Shown one piece after another: positions 21,724 to 33,844 of a stretch of 64,000 bases of DNA (positions are counted from its first letter, which is position 1; each line of letters starts with the position of its first letter). Under the pieces are notes generated by a model. It did not search any database. It was not told the DNA's origin and was given only the letters and a program-made list of their open reading frames with translations. This DNA comes from Amborella trichopoda. Its lineage: Eukaryota; Streptophyta; Magnoliopsida; Amborellales; Amborellaceae. Position numbers and translations under genes: made by a program. The DNA is taken from assembly GCF_000471905.2 (NCBI RefSeq), contig NW_006498102.1:729203-793202 (forward strand), read 5' to 3'.

Positions 21724-22516
21724 TCACTCACCGATGTTCAAGAATTACAATTATATACAAAAAATAACCACAAAACAAGAATTAGATTCTCGCTTGCTAC
21801 TACCTTCAAAATTTCTTTGATTACATAAAGGGAAATTATGTCAATGGAATTTGCGAACAAGAAAGCACAAGATAACACAATATCATGATAGATGTCAATA
21901 GCTTACCTCCAATGGACTTGGTACACTCCACACAAAGTCTCCTCCAACAATGGCGCACAGGAGCTTGGTCTGTCTTTAAATCTCAACAAATAGGAAGCTT
22001 GGACTAACCCTGCATTCAAAATAATTTGTTGAAGCTTGGACTAAACCCTTCATTCAAAATATGAGAGCACAAGTAGTAGGATAAGGCCTCTTCTTTACTC
22101 ACAAGTTTGGGGCATGCCCCCCTATGTTTGATCTACTAGCGGTGCATCCTGTTTTCTTTTTCTATCTTTTTTGAAAGGATGAGAGAAAGAGATGAGAGTA
22201 GAGGGAGGGTGGCATGCTACCCTAGGAAGAAGAGAGAGAGAAAGTCAAATTAGGGTATAGAGTATGACCCCAATACGATCTATTTATAACTCGAAGGCTA
22301 GGGTTTTGGAAATTAGGGTTAGCCATCATTATAGAGATTCAATCTTGACTGTAGATGAAGGTGATCTGTGAGGTGAAAGATCTTAGCCATACAATCCTTA
22401 TATCATCCATTATGATAAAAAATAAGTGCTAGAGCCGTATTCCTCAACTTCCTTAACCCATTAAATATTTGTGTAGAAAAAAATACTATGTATTGACCTA
22501 TTTAATTTCAATCAAC

Positions 22517-25338
22517 TCGTAGCTTCATGGCCATGCCTGTCTTTCATTTTTACTCATGGTGCCCTTTCGGGTTTTCACCATGCCCAACTTTATTCTTGGC
22601 AATTTTACCCATAGCTTCATGGCTATGTCCGCTTGAAGCTCTCACTTTTACACATGGTGATCCTCATCGGATGCTGATCATGTCTGGCTTCTTTCTTTTT
22701 GGACGATTTTACCCACAACTTCATGGCTATGTCCGTCTTTATAAAAGAGAAGACCTCCTCCTTGATGATGAATATGATAGAGGGGTTATGGCTGTATAAG
22801 GCTCATTGGGGTAACAAATACCATGGGTGAGGCTTTATTAGGAGGGTAAACACCACTGGGGATGTTTTGGGTTTTGCAAGGTGATGGATGACTCATGCTT
22901 GCTCGGACACAAGGGTTTTAGGTGAACCATAGGATACCTGGTTATGAAAATCCACTGGGGATAATATGTGCCTTCGTTCTCAGGGATGAACAAATGGTTA
23001 GCCCCTTGGGGATTGAAAGGCTTCTTTGGGTGATGAAGGGATAATATGCTTCATGCATCGATCGTAACATATCTGTACCACTGGGTATGATGATCCACTA
23101 GGGACTATGGATCACCAAGGATTATAGACCACTGGGGGTTATGGACCACTGGGGGTGATGGACCATTGGAGATGATGGACCAGTAAGGGTGATGGACTAG
23201 TAGGTGTGATGGACCACTGGGGGTGATGGACCATTAGGGTGATGACCATTGGGGGTAATGGACCATTAGGGTGATGGACCACTAAGGACCAGGGTCCATA
23301 TGACTCTTTAGGCATGGTTTTACTCATGGGGTCTTATGAAGGCTCAGATGAGTAGGGTATTTTTGGTATGGTTCCATGAGGATAATGGAGTTCTTAGGTG
23401 AAGCTCAAGTGAAGGGATTTTTAGGAAGGTTCATGAAATTTCAATGGAAGAGATAATTTCTTGATGAAAATGGTATTTACCTGACTCATGGAGATGATGG
23501 TTCAGGTTAATGTGGTGGTTGGGACTCCCATGGTTTTTGTGAGTCATTAGGGCCTATAGTGGAAGCCATGCATCAGCCAATTGATAGGTTTAACTGCATC
23601 TTTGGAGTTTATGCAAAGGTGTGCCCCTAGTGGTGTTTAAGCATTCTAAGGACCATGATATCCTTGAAAAAATGCTTAATGTGTCTCCGTTGGTGATCAG
23701 GCGTATTAAGGATAGAAGCATCCTTTGCAATTATGGTGACCTAGGTGAGGTGCACCATCTTTTTTAGGAATATCTGACCCAGATGGGTTCGAAGGTGGTT
23801 TTGAAAGTGGGTCTTGGATGGGTAATATGGACCATTATCAAAATCCATTAAACTGAACCCAGGGTTTTGGCCTTCACATAGCTTGAACGGGTTACCCACT
23901 GAGGGGTTAGTGTGTGTAAGTGAATCAAGGAGAGCATAACCCCCTTGACCATCAAGTGTCAACGTGCACAAGTGTGTGCTGAGCTTAAGCCATGGGCTTC
24001 GTGTGAATAATTGAGAGATGAGAGAGAAACTCAAATGAGAGAGGACAAAGGTAGGGACGAGACTTACCTCGTCCTCACAATGAGCTTCACCAACCCGATC
24101 CACCACCCTATTAGTCATGCCAGAATTCTATACCTCAGGTATCACTGTTGCTGGGATTACCTCCCCCATTAAGCCTCAACCATTAATCCAAAAACCACTA
24201 AGAGCCACCCAAAAACCATCTCATATGCGCCTTATCTGAAACCTCACCATCCCTAGTGGGTCATGCTGAACATGGGAACTACCTAACTCGCCTAAGCCTT
24301 CATAATGGCTAGTGAGTTAACTCATCAATGAAGCTATCAAGAGTCACATGACTCATCACCTCAATAGTGCGTTTATATCACGTCTGGTGCATGAAACGAG
24401 CCATCATCCCACCACCAGCGAGGCTCTTTAATCCCCAGGATTGCGAGAATCCCTTCATCCTCGCAAACTAGATTATATACCATCCCCAATTGGCTCACAC
24501 AACAATTATCTCATCGCTCACCTGAGTCCCTGTTCTTCAGCAAGTATGAACCACTTATCACCTTGCAACCCTTTCAAAACCTTAAACATCCCCGGTGGTG
24601 CTTCACCTTTCTAATAAGCCTCACCCATGGTATACTGTACCCCAGTGAGCATCATATAGCCATAACCCTTCCATCCTCTTCATCATCAGGGAGGAGGCCT
24701 TCTCTTTCATAAAGATGGACACAACCATGAAGCTGTGGGAAAAATAGTCCAAAAGGGAAGAAGCCGGGCATGATGAGCATCCGATGAGGATCATCATGAG
24801 TAAAAGTGAGAGCTTCAGGCAGACATAGCCATGAACCTATGGGTAAGATTGCCAAAAAGAAAATTGGGCATGGTGAAAACCCGAAAGGGCGCCATGGGTA
24901 AAAATGAAAAGACGGGCGTGGCCACGAGTAAAATTGTTCGAAAATAGAAAAATCGGGCATGGTGAAAAGCTGAAAGGGCGCCATGACTAAAAATAGGAAT
25001 AAAAAGGTGGACGTGACCTCGAATTCACGGGAAAAAGAGCCTAATAAGAAGGAAGGTGGTGAAAACTGTTATGCGACTCTATTTCTATCTAGTCCAGGTG
25101 AAAACCCGAAAGGGCACCTGGACTAATAAACAGGTTGTTGCAGTGCTCGCCCTCATAGGCGGCTTCAACTAGTTCAAGACAGCAAAAGCTCAGTGGTTTA
25201 GGAATTAAGATCCCTCACAAGGGTACCTTTCCACTAAGACCCAAAATGGAGCTTAAGAAAATCTAATGACTCAGGTCAGCCTCCACCTTCTCTTTTCAGA
25301 ACAATCAATCTCATTTTATAAAACCTTACCTTTTTAAT
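22517..25338. mobile_element. Nested insertion with ~0.5-kb inverted arms
   Basis: The arms at about 22517-23060 and 24370-25010 are inverted copies of each other, as shown by parallel open frames of 90 and 110 codons on opposite strands with the same residues. TTTAATTTCAA(A)TCAACT lies at both outer edges (about 22498-22516 and 25335-25352) and may be a target duplication. The right side contains the phrase GAAAACCCGAAAGGGC in several copies. No transposase is recognised, and the arm frames look like chance or low-complexity readings. It could be a fold-back element or two opposed retroelement pieces. Confidence 0.5.
23095..23290. repeat. Degenerate minisatellite, GGTGATGGACCACTGGG unit
   Basis: About ten copies of a 17-20-bp unit, (G)GTGATGGACCA(C/T)(T)GGG, run from 23095 to 23290 in the middle of the nested insertion. 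The array opens a spurious minus-strand frame rich in Thr/Pro/His. Confidence 0.8.
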
Positions 25339-26359
25339 TTCAAATCAACTAGGTGGCTTCCTTGACAAGTCACACAACAAATGAAATAGAAAATAAGTTG
25401 GGCGTCCCACACATGGTGGGTAATGTGGGCCCCATGCCCCCACCTAGTGGGCTCACATGTGGTGGGCCCTCATCAATTTTGGGCCTCCACAATCTTAAGT
25501 GAATTTTAAAATAAATAAAATGATTTTTGTGAAAACCATGGCTATTCATTTTTCTCTCAAAATATTTAAATTCCTGAAAATTAATTTCAGCTCTTTTAAA
25601 AATCCTTTGTTTGATAAAATAAAATATCCAAAGTTATCTAAAAATTCATATTGATATTCTAATAATCATGTAACATAAAGTTCATCATTTTAAAATTATT
25701 TTGATGGGAATTGGATCCAACTATGCTTAGGAAAATGCGAATATATTGAGGCACTCTATCTCTGCTAGCGACTATATCCCACACTCACTTTCTCAAACTG
25801 ATCCAATAGTTCCCATGACCCACAGCCCATCGTGGGGGTTCATGATTGGACTATCAAAGTCAGCCAATAGGTGATGAGAATATAGTCTTAGCCCATGGAT
25901 TCCATGTTTCTCCTAGGGACAAGTCTAGGTCACACAGACCTGTGCACTCTTATTGCAATTTGTGTATGAAGGCTATCTCTTGCACATGTACATGTCACAC
26001 CCTCAATAGTGTCTGCTTCCTAATATGTTTTAGATGTACATGTTGTGTGATAGTCATGATTTAGCCCTTGTCCCTTTAGGCCCTTCAATCGCACACAAGG
26101 GTCACTTAGTCCCTTCGCCAACCACTCTGGGTATCTCTTTGACCTCATCAAGGGCTAACCCGAAACCCTTCATGGGTGTGCCTCATGTCCAGAGATAAAG
26201 GGTTTTAAACTTAAACCTGTGTAGCTTGTTAAGCTTAATTTGAGTTTTCTCATCAATATTTCCATCTTTGGTCCTTCTTATCATAATCCTTTAGTTCCTT
26301 TGTATTGTACTCCCACCGGAGTTATCATATCACTATAATTATAGTTTGACATGCTCTTG

Positions 26360-27645
26360 TAAGGCCTTCAAAGGATTAAAATCATGTGGTTAGTGTGGAA
26401 AATGTTGTCGGGCACTCCTATTTTCTTTCTTTTTTTGTGTCGATCCTCATTGATATGCCCTGATACTTACCTTGAATGTTGTTTACACATAGTACTCAAA
26501 CACTAAGGTGTCTTCAATGCTAAATGTGTCTATTATATTGATGCCTAGAATCAGTGGGTGTATTGTAAAAAACTTTACATGTTCATAGTGGGATTTGATA
26601 ATCTAGAGGCAAAAGAAGCAGTGTATCTTACATGTTAAATATTTTATAGTTAATTTACTTGTAGTCTTACTTGAAGCATTATGTTTGGAGAAAACCATTG
26701 ATGGGATTTGATCCTCAACCTCTCAATAAGGAGGCAAATGAGCTAAGCCACCACAATCAACATCATGTGCATTTTTTCCAAAGAAAAAATTGATTTTGAA
26801 TTCATAAAGGCCTAGATCTTCAAATTCACCAAATGGATGGTCTAGATTCAGTGTTGGAGGGGACTCAGTTTGACCATATATAGGGTGAAAATTAGTTGTT
26901 TTTTTTTTTTAAGATTGATTATTGAGATGAAGAGAGTGTGCAAAATTATGGACCATACAAATACCACAAACGTAGTTTTCTAAAAGTGTGGTTTCATATC
27001 ATTATATTATAATGGCATGGTGACATGATATCATTTCCCATATATATATACATATATAGCATAAAACAAATTGAAATTCAAGATTTGTCATAATTTTATA
27101 TCATATTTTTTAAATTCTTATATGATTTACATCATGAGAATGAGAGAAGTTTTGGCAAAGTTTTACGTTGACTGTGTACCTAACACACCTTCCCCCTTTA
27201 AAAAATACTTAGGCTTGGGATGGGTTAAGGGAAAGTTTAAGGTCCTCACCCTTCTTAGATTGGTGGTTTATATATGTCACATGTACAAAAATTGTACATA
27301 GGTATTTGTACAGTTGTGTACTAGGCACCCAAAACACATACATACTAGGCACCGAAGACGTTACGGTGTCCATGCAACACCAACATACTGGTTTTATTGT
27401 CTTCACCTTCTTTGACTCATCTAGTTCTCCTAGGCTGTTTGCAAGTTATGATGTCTCAAACTAATGACAATTAGTTGAAAATTCTTCTGTGGTTATTAGC
27501 TACTTCGGCATCATTGGAAAACCTGTATATTCTTTATATCTGGTAATCTTTTGTTTATAAATGTAATTATTCTTGTAATCAATAATGGGGACGTTTTTAT
27601 AGCAGAATGAGCCTGTCATCCTGATTTTGTAGCTGTAACTCATGG
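26360..27645. other. Noncoding upstream of / intron 1 of the DUF1218 gene
   Basis: No exon encoding the expected first membrane segment could be found here. The stretch contains a tRNA-like block on the minus strand at about 26690-26765 (see findings), a short TA run at about 27045 and AT-rich DNA. It is either promoter or a long first intron. Confidence 0.45.
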
Positions 27646-27648
27646 CAG

Positions 27649-29062
27649 GGTCACATCACTACAGATACACTCAACAACAACATTACCTACTGTGTTTACA
27701 ACTCTGATATTGCAACTGGCTATGGAGTTGGTGCTTTCTTATTTCTTCTCTCAAGTGAATCACTTCTAATGGGTGTGACAAAGTGTATGTGCTTCGGAAG
27801 CCCACTAGCCCCTGGAGGGATGCGTGCTTGGTCCATCATATATTTCATCTCTTCTTGGTAGCTTCTCTCTCTTGACTAGTTTTCTCTCATCATAAAGGGT
27901 ATGTTTGTTAGGTAAGAAATCCCTCTCGGCAAGCTTACTCCATGAGAGATTTCAGAGATATGGGTGAGCTTCATACCTTGCAAGGTTAAAAAGCCACTTT
28001 TCAAAAATGTTGATAATTTGTATAGAGACATTGTGAGTTACATTTGCATCATGCATCAGTTACATGACGATGAACAAATTGATCATGTCTCTTAGACACT
28101 GTTGGAAAAACCGGGCAATTGAACCACTAACAGCCCGGTTAGATTGGGTTTTGGGTGGTTTTGGTGATCGACTGGTATTTAAAAAAAAATGTATATAAAT
28201 TCCCAAAAATAGGGAATTTGGTTTGAAATGCATTTTGTTTATATTCTTTACATTATGGTAGATATTAAAAAGTTGTTTTGGTCATTAATACTCGCTTTTA
28301 TATTTTCTCGTCTTTTATAAAAAAAATTAAAATACCCCTAAGCACAAATTGATTCGTTAAAATCCATTTTTTTCATTAATTCTCAACTTCATTTAAATGT
28401 GTTTTAGTTTAATCCTTCTTTATATGTTTTTTCATATTTTTGTATCTTTTTTATTTTTTCAATACTTTTTTGACCCCTCAGGACTTCCCCGGTTAGAACT
28501 GTTGAATCAGCTGGTTTACCGGTTATGCCGGTTAAACCGCTTCTGGGCCCATGTGTGGTTAACCGTTTCGGTTTGATTTTGCGAACACTGGTCTTAGACC
28601 ATGCTGGGCATGATTGTGCACGACCACTACATCTCTCTATATATATAGTTCTTAATTAGTTTCACTTCCAAAACCATTGCAGTTATTAATTAGCTGTGTG
28701 TGCACGCGTCCTAGCAATTGTATGTAAAATGTGGCTTTACTTTCCTCTGAACATGTCCATATCTCTCTCTCTCTGACCAATTGGTTGTAAAATGCAGGGT
28801 GACTTTCCTCATAGCAGAAGCATGCTTGATAGCAGGTGCTACCAAAAATGCATATCACACAAAGTACAGGGGATACATTTTGGCTCAGAATGTGTCCTGT
28901 GAATCTCTGCGCAAGGGAGTGTTTGCAGCTGGGGCTGCCTTTGTTGTCTTTACTATGATTCTCAACGTCTTCTTTTACATAAACTTTGTGAAGGCCACTT
29001 CTCAAGCTGCTCGCAAAACCACTCGTGCACAATCTTCGGTGGGGATGACTGGTTATGCATGA
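27649..29062 (+). CDS. DUF1218 membrane protein (last two exons; first exon not found)
   Basis: Exon 27649-27857 and exon 28798-29062 join in frame across a GT-AG intron (27858-28797), splitting a Trp codon, and give about 157 residues ending GMTGYA. The first exon codes YCVYNSDIATGYGVGAF and a membrane segment, then Cys-x-Cys, PGG and a second membrane segment. The last exon codes TFLIAEACLIAGATKNAYHTKY and C-x3-LRKGVFAAGAAF followed by a membrane segment. These are hallmarks of the plant DUF1218 family: small four-helix membrane proteins with conserved Cys, some of which affect lignin in secondary walls or vein and symmetry patterning. Members are about 180-190 residues, so roughly 25-30 N-terminal residues (first membrane segment or signal) are missing. 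The exon upstream of the AG at 27647-27648 was not seen. A 494-bp hAT MITE sits in the intron. The reading frame is intact, so the gene is probably functional if exon 1 exists further upstream. Confidence 0.88.
28097..28590. mobile_element. hAT MITE, family 1, copy B, inside the DUF1218 intron
   Basis: The element starts CACTGTTGGAAAAACCGG and ends GATTTTGCGAACACTG, which is a reversed match. The flanks CTCTTAGA (28089-28096) and GTCTTAGA (28591-28598) match at 7 of 8 bases. It makes up over half of the 940-bp intron and ends about 200 bp before the acceptor site. Its interior aligns with copy A throughout. Confidence 0.88.
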
Positions 29063-30341
29063 TAATGGAAAGCCTAGCCTTTCATTTTCCAAGGTAATGG
29101 AAATAGGGAAATCTCAACAATTTTGAACTAAATGATACTTAAAGACTTTGTCGGTATTGCTAATGCTATAAGTTAATGAAGGATAATCCCTAGCTAGAAA
29201 CTGTGCACAGTGATATTTTAAGTGTTTGTATTTCTGCAATCATGGGGCTAAAAGAGCAGGATCCTAAAGAGTGGAATTGGACAGTCTCAATATCTCTGGG
29301 TATTATACTTTTATTAGGTCTTGGGAGCATTGTGACTATCTCTATGCATGCCTTGACTGTTATAGTTTTGTGAACTATGTAGTATGTACTGGTAACCATT
29401 TCGCTACCCCGGTTACTGCCTTTGATCTTGTGAAAATACTGAGCAAGTGTGCTAGTGTTTGAGACTTGCTCTGTAGTGGCCATTTTGCAATGATCGTATA
29501 CATTACTTGTCTGGTTATAAGGTTTTGGTCTTGTTCTTGATCGGTTACGGTATTAAAACACCATGTCTTAAGTTCTGCCGAATTATGCAAAAAAGAACAA
29601 AGAAAAGAAAAAGAGAGATACATACAGTTCGTGTCTGCATTCACTACGTAAGACACTAATAATTCTTTAATGGAGAAATTCTGTTTTGAAATTTTTTATT
29701 TTCTATTGTTAATTTGTATTTTGGAATATTGTTTATAAAAATAAAGTGTGTTTTGGAATATTGATCATCCAATATTTTTCTTAATTGGGATTCTCATTAG
29801 TCGTAAGCAGCCCAATATCCAACTAAGTGATGCTAATCGGCCTACCCCTAAATATGGCAATTTGACTGAGCTATGGTCTCTATTTGTTCTGATGGTAAAA
29901 AGACTCAAAACAACTGGATTTCTGTTGCATTTGCAGCCAGTTTGACATTGATTTCATTTTCATAACAAGTTTTTTCTTTCTGAACCGTTCCAATTTCATT
30001 CGAGTTCTAGTTTTCTCTCTTTTTGGCCAGGTTTAAGTGTAGAATTTGAAGGAGACTTGCATTTGAGAATGAGGTGAGTTTTTTACACTTTTTGATATCG
30101 AGAAAGCAGATTAGAAAGAAAAGTGATAATTATCAATGCATTCTTATTATTCAAGCAGGGATGAACTTTGTCAAAGGTTCGATTTGCTGTAAATTAGATC
30201 TACTACAATATCCCATTTTCTTTGTCCACTCTATTGTGGAGAAAACCAATGCAAAAGAAAAAAATAAAAAAATAAACGATTATTTTTTAATTTAGGTTAT
30301 TTTGAAAAATAGAATCTAATTGAATGGTTTGATGCAATTGT
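29063..30341. other. 3' region of DUF1218 gene and noncoding DNA
   Basis: The first few hundred bases should be the 3' UTR of the DUF1218 gene. No clear polyadenylation site was chosen. Short open frames on both strands at 29190-29656 have no family features. The rest is AT-rich. Confidence 0.5.
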
Positions 30342-30344
30342 TTA

Positions 30345-31505
30345 GGGGCCGTTTGGGTACTTGAAAATCTATTACGTAACAAAATATTACAAGAAAATAT
30401 GACATTTCTACTGTTTGGGTACACTTAATTGTAATTTTTGCTTTCCATTATAAAAACTCTCTTTATAATAGCTGCTTGATCTCTTTATAGTAACGTCTTT
30501 TAAGCCCTCTCTTTATAATAACTAGATGATCCCTCCCTTTAAATTAGTAATCAATGATAAATTACGCAACACAGTTATATAATAAAAAATTTCATACAAC
30601 ATAATATCATCGCTTCTTTTTTAAGCTCGTCCCTTCATCTGAAGGCATCAGTGTCATATAAAAACAAAAATAATAAAAATAAAAATCAATAATCAATGAT
30701 AAATTACACAACACAATTATAATAAAATTTTTTACACTATAATTTTTAGAAGAGATTACTAAAGTCTCAATTGAAATAACATACTTATTTAGTCTCTTCT
30801 AATACATCAAAATTTTATACTGCAATTACCAAACTTTCTAGTTTACTAATCAAATTTTTTCTCATTTTTTAACTGGTACTCTATAGATTTCGATTTTAGT
30901 ATCATAAATTTATCGTTTATTTGAAATTATATAGAGAAACATTTGAAAGATTTGTATAAAAAATAAATGAAAATAAGGCTTATCATAATAAAATTATGTT
31001 ATTCCAATCATATTGTTCCAATGATTTATCATGTTGAAACCAATGTCATGTTAGAAAACATATGATTGCACATAAGTGCCAAAGGCACTTAAAATAAGTA
31101 AGAAATAATGTCATGATCGTAAAATGGTACAAGTTATTATTAGAAATTTTTTTTGGAATGGTGATAATGTTATCTTTTTGGAATGATGTGATGATGATTT
31201 TAATTCAGTATTTTAGTGGAATTTTGTGACAAAAAAGAAAGAAATGATAATTATACATTTTAGTGGAATTTATTGACAAAAAGGAAAGAAATGATAGTTT
31301 ATAGGCATGTGTTGGTAAAATGTTGATAATGTATTTCCTATATTTCTTCTAGACATAGTCAAATAATAAAAATGTATTTCTCATATTGCATCTAAATACT
31401 ATCCAAACAGTTACAATCCATTTACAGGTAATGTATTATGCAGTAATGTATTACGCCAGTAATATATTTCATAGACAATATATTTCCAGGTATCCAAACG
31501 GCTCC
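30345..31505. mobile_element. PIF/Harbinger-like non-autonomous element (1.16 kb)
   Basis: TTA flanks both ends (30342-30344, 31506-31508). The inverted ends are GGGGCCGTTTGGGTAC and, reversed, GGAGCCGTTTGGATAC, differing at two bases. TTA duplication and GGSCCGTTTGG-like termini fit Tourist/PIF-Harbinger elements. The subterminal parts contain TATTACGTAA/GTAATATATT words. The interior is AT-rich and has no transposase. Confidence 0.82.
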
Positions 31506-31599
31506 TTAATGTTGAATCGATGCTTAAAAGAAAGTCAATTTATTATCTGTGAATTGGTGATTGAGGATTAGGGTTTAATTTTGGAAATGTATATATTTA

Positions 31600-31905
31600 G
31601 ACTATTTATTTTTGATACAAGGAGGGTATAATCATCATTGACTGTTAGATTTGAAATTAGGTAGTTGTGGATGTGTCATTGTTTATGTACAAACTTTAAA
31701 ATAGAATTTTTTGAATGTTGTGATGCATTTTTATTTATTGGATTTCAGGTCAAAAGTAATTGTGACCCCTTTATGCAAAAAATAAATGGTCTCATAGTAT
31801 TAAAAGTAATTGACCTCTTTGTGCAAAAAATAAATGGTATCATAGTATCAAAAGTAATTGTGACCTCTTTGTGCAAAAAATAAATGGTCTCACAGTATAC
31901 AATTG
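31600..31905. repeat. Dispersed repeat family R2, copy 1, with triplicated 3' unit
   Basis: This follows the pattern TTGACTGTTAGATTTGAAATTAG, a GTGTCATTG..TGTACAAA block, TTGTGATGCA, then AAAGTAATTGTGACC..AAATAAATGGTCTCATAGTAT. The last part (about 52-60 bp) is repeated three times at 31749-31905. Related copies are at 38745-38935, 54310-54530 and 54548-54770. No inverted ends were found. Confidence 0.65.
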
Positions 31906-32454
31906 CTTCTATTTTTTCAGATCTAATTTGGCAAACCTGCATTGTTTTTTTTCAGATTTTAGATTTAGGTACACGAACAAAAAAATTTAGATTTTGTTTG
32001 GGTTGAAAGATAGAGATGATAATTACCAATCAGTTTCCAAGTTTATTACAGCTTCAGGATGCCTTTAGTTCTGTTTCTTCCATCCATCCTATTTCTATTG
32101 CCACGGTTATAGCATGACCCTAGCGCTGTATGGTACAATTGTTTACTGTATACAGAATGCTGCTTCTTAATCCACCCTCTGTCATCGAGGATGAACCGTG
32201 GAGGTTGATTGGGCCGGGTGATGATTGTCCATCGTGGGGAATCCTGGTTAATCACCAATATGTGCCATGATGACCTGATGTTGGATTAGCCTTGTGATGG
32301 ATTTAAAACCATGGTCCATTTGCATGTATTGATTTATATCCAATGGTCATGTGCGGGTTCACTTCTCGTAAGTGTGTTTAGATAAGATGAGAATTTGTTG
32401 TTCTTCATAGGTCATTTGGCAAATTTGATTGGCATACGCTGTGGTCCTCCAACC
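31906..32454. other. Noncoding interval
   Basis: AT-rich DNA with no gene, recognisable repeat or RNA. Confidence 0.5.
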
Positions 32455-32466
32455 TTGACTACTATT

Positions 32467-33134
32467 TTTTTTTTTTGACAAATATTATAAGATTTTATTG
32501 AAAGAGTAGGTTACACAAGAGGGAGTACAACATCTGCCACAATAATGGAAGACAGAAAAGCGCCCCCCTTTAGCCAAAGCGTCCGCTAAAGAGTGAGCCT
32601 CCCTACAAACATGAATAAAGGAAATGGACATTCCGGCAATCAAATCGATAATCTGCATCCAAATAGACTTCATCTCCCATAATACCCTTTGTTTTTTACT
32701 ACACCATTGGATCGTATTCAAATAATCTCCTTCCACCTCAGCAATTTCCCAAATTTTTGTTATGAAAAATACGTAACCCATGGAAAATGGCCTGCAACTC
32801 CGCACTATTTGCAGTGGCTATACCTATGGGTCCTGCATATGTGAACATAACATGGCCATCACAACCTCCTACAACCCCTCCTATGCCTATCATCCTTGGG
32901 TTGTCAAGCAAACTCCTGTCAAAGTTCAGCTTCAATATACCTGGTGATGGAGGAGTCCATACACTCCCATATCTAACCCTTGTGGTTCGTGCAGACATTA
33001 TATTTTTCAAATTGAGAAGCACATCTACCTCAAAGATACCTCATCTTCTTTAGTTGCTGCCAACCGACACCAAACTGAGTGCTTAATTCTGTTCAAAACC
33101 ATTTCCTCGTTCAAACATTCACCTTCAAATAAAA
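32467..33134 (-). mobile_element. 5'-truncated LINE copy (RNase H end) with 12-bp target duplication
   Basis: TTGACTACTATT flanks the insert at 32455-32466 and 33135-33146. The minus strand ends in a poly(A) tail, seen as T's from 32467. The interior codes the RNase H-like domain typical of the end of plant L1 elements, in two overlapping frames. It reads WTPPSPGILKLNFDRS, GIGGVVGGCDG and SAELQAIFHGL at 33022-32738, then ISFIHVCREAHSLADALAKGG at 32655-32565. The catalytic Asp and Glu positions are present, but a frameshift separates the parts. This is a typical dead-on-arrival LINE insertion of 668 bp. Confidence 0.88.
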
Positions 33135-33146
33135 TTGACTACTATT

Positions 33147-33844
33147 CCCAAGTAGAAATGTAATGTAGACTTGGGCTTTGTGGAAGACCAGATTCCGCTG
33201 GATCATTGCCATCCAATCTGTCGATGGACCATGATTTGTAGGTCATTACTCTGGTGGTTCTCTCTCTCTTCATTGCTGTCCATTGATTTTATAGAGATGT
33301 CCCAAGTACTAAGGTTTTTCCATATCCTTTGCGTTGTAGTTTACTTACCCTTCCCTTGAATATGACCTATTGTAGAATACTTGACCCCAAGGTAAGGGAG
33401 ATTCTATATTAGAGAAAAGTATGTAATATGATTGCTATCTCGAGCATGAAAAGGTCACAAGCACCTTTTAGCCATTCCATTAGACATAGAATGTGATTAT
33501 TGAGAACTTGCTGTTGACCGTGCTCAAAATCTTCTTTTTTTTTTTTGGTTGACTTTGTTGCATAGACTCGGCCGTCTGATTTGTTTATGACAACTAGGAT
33601 CGACAAGAAGCGCTCATGACCTAGTTCGAAAGGTAAACGGTCTTTGAACCATACAATGAAAACTGTGGATTGAATTCAATACCCAATTGGAGCGATTCGC
33701 TCTCGAAATTAGTAATCAGCTCTATTCTCTCTAAGTCATCCAACAAACATGTTATAAATAGGGTAGACGATTTTTTTGTTTTATGTTATTCTCGCTTTTA
33801 TTTTTATTCTTTTTTTTACAAAATATTCTTTTTTAAAAAAAATA
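33147..33844. other. Noncoding interval
   Basis: No gene or defined element seen. Short open frames on both strands lack family features. Confidence 0.5.

Larger units (their letters stand above)
21860..26400. mobile_element. Repeat unit R1, copy 1, split by nested insertion
   Basis: The parts 21900-22510 and 25340-26360 align in order with 58320-59900. Shared landmarks include the CTCCTCCAACAATG/CTCCTCCACCGTTG region, the AGAGAGAGAG run before a CCCCA.. segment, the TGGGCCCCATGCCC block and GGGAATTGGATC. The join in copy 2 shows that about 2.8 kb (22517-25338) was added in this copy. The unit may be an LTR or part of a non-coding LTR retrotransposon, since a purine-rich tract and TGTAAGGCC lie at the edge of copy 2. 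The family is not identified. Confidence 0.6.

Noticed and set aside
22527-24984. Two similar frames (90 and 110 codons) on opposite strands, as possible paralogous genes
   Set aside because: They are the same repeat in inverted orientation. No domain, and the surrounding nested insertion explains them.
28652-29092. 146-codon minus-strand frame
   Set aside because: It is the antisense shadow of the last DUF1218 exon, whose + strand reading is a clear family match.
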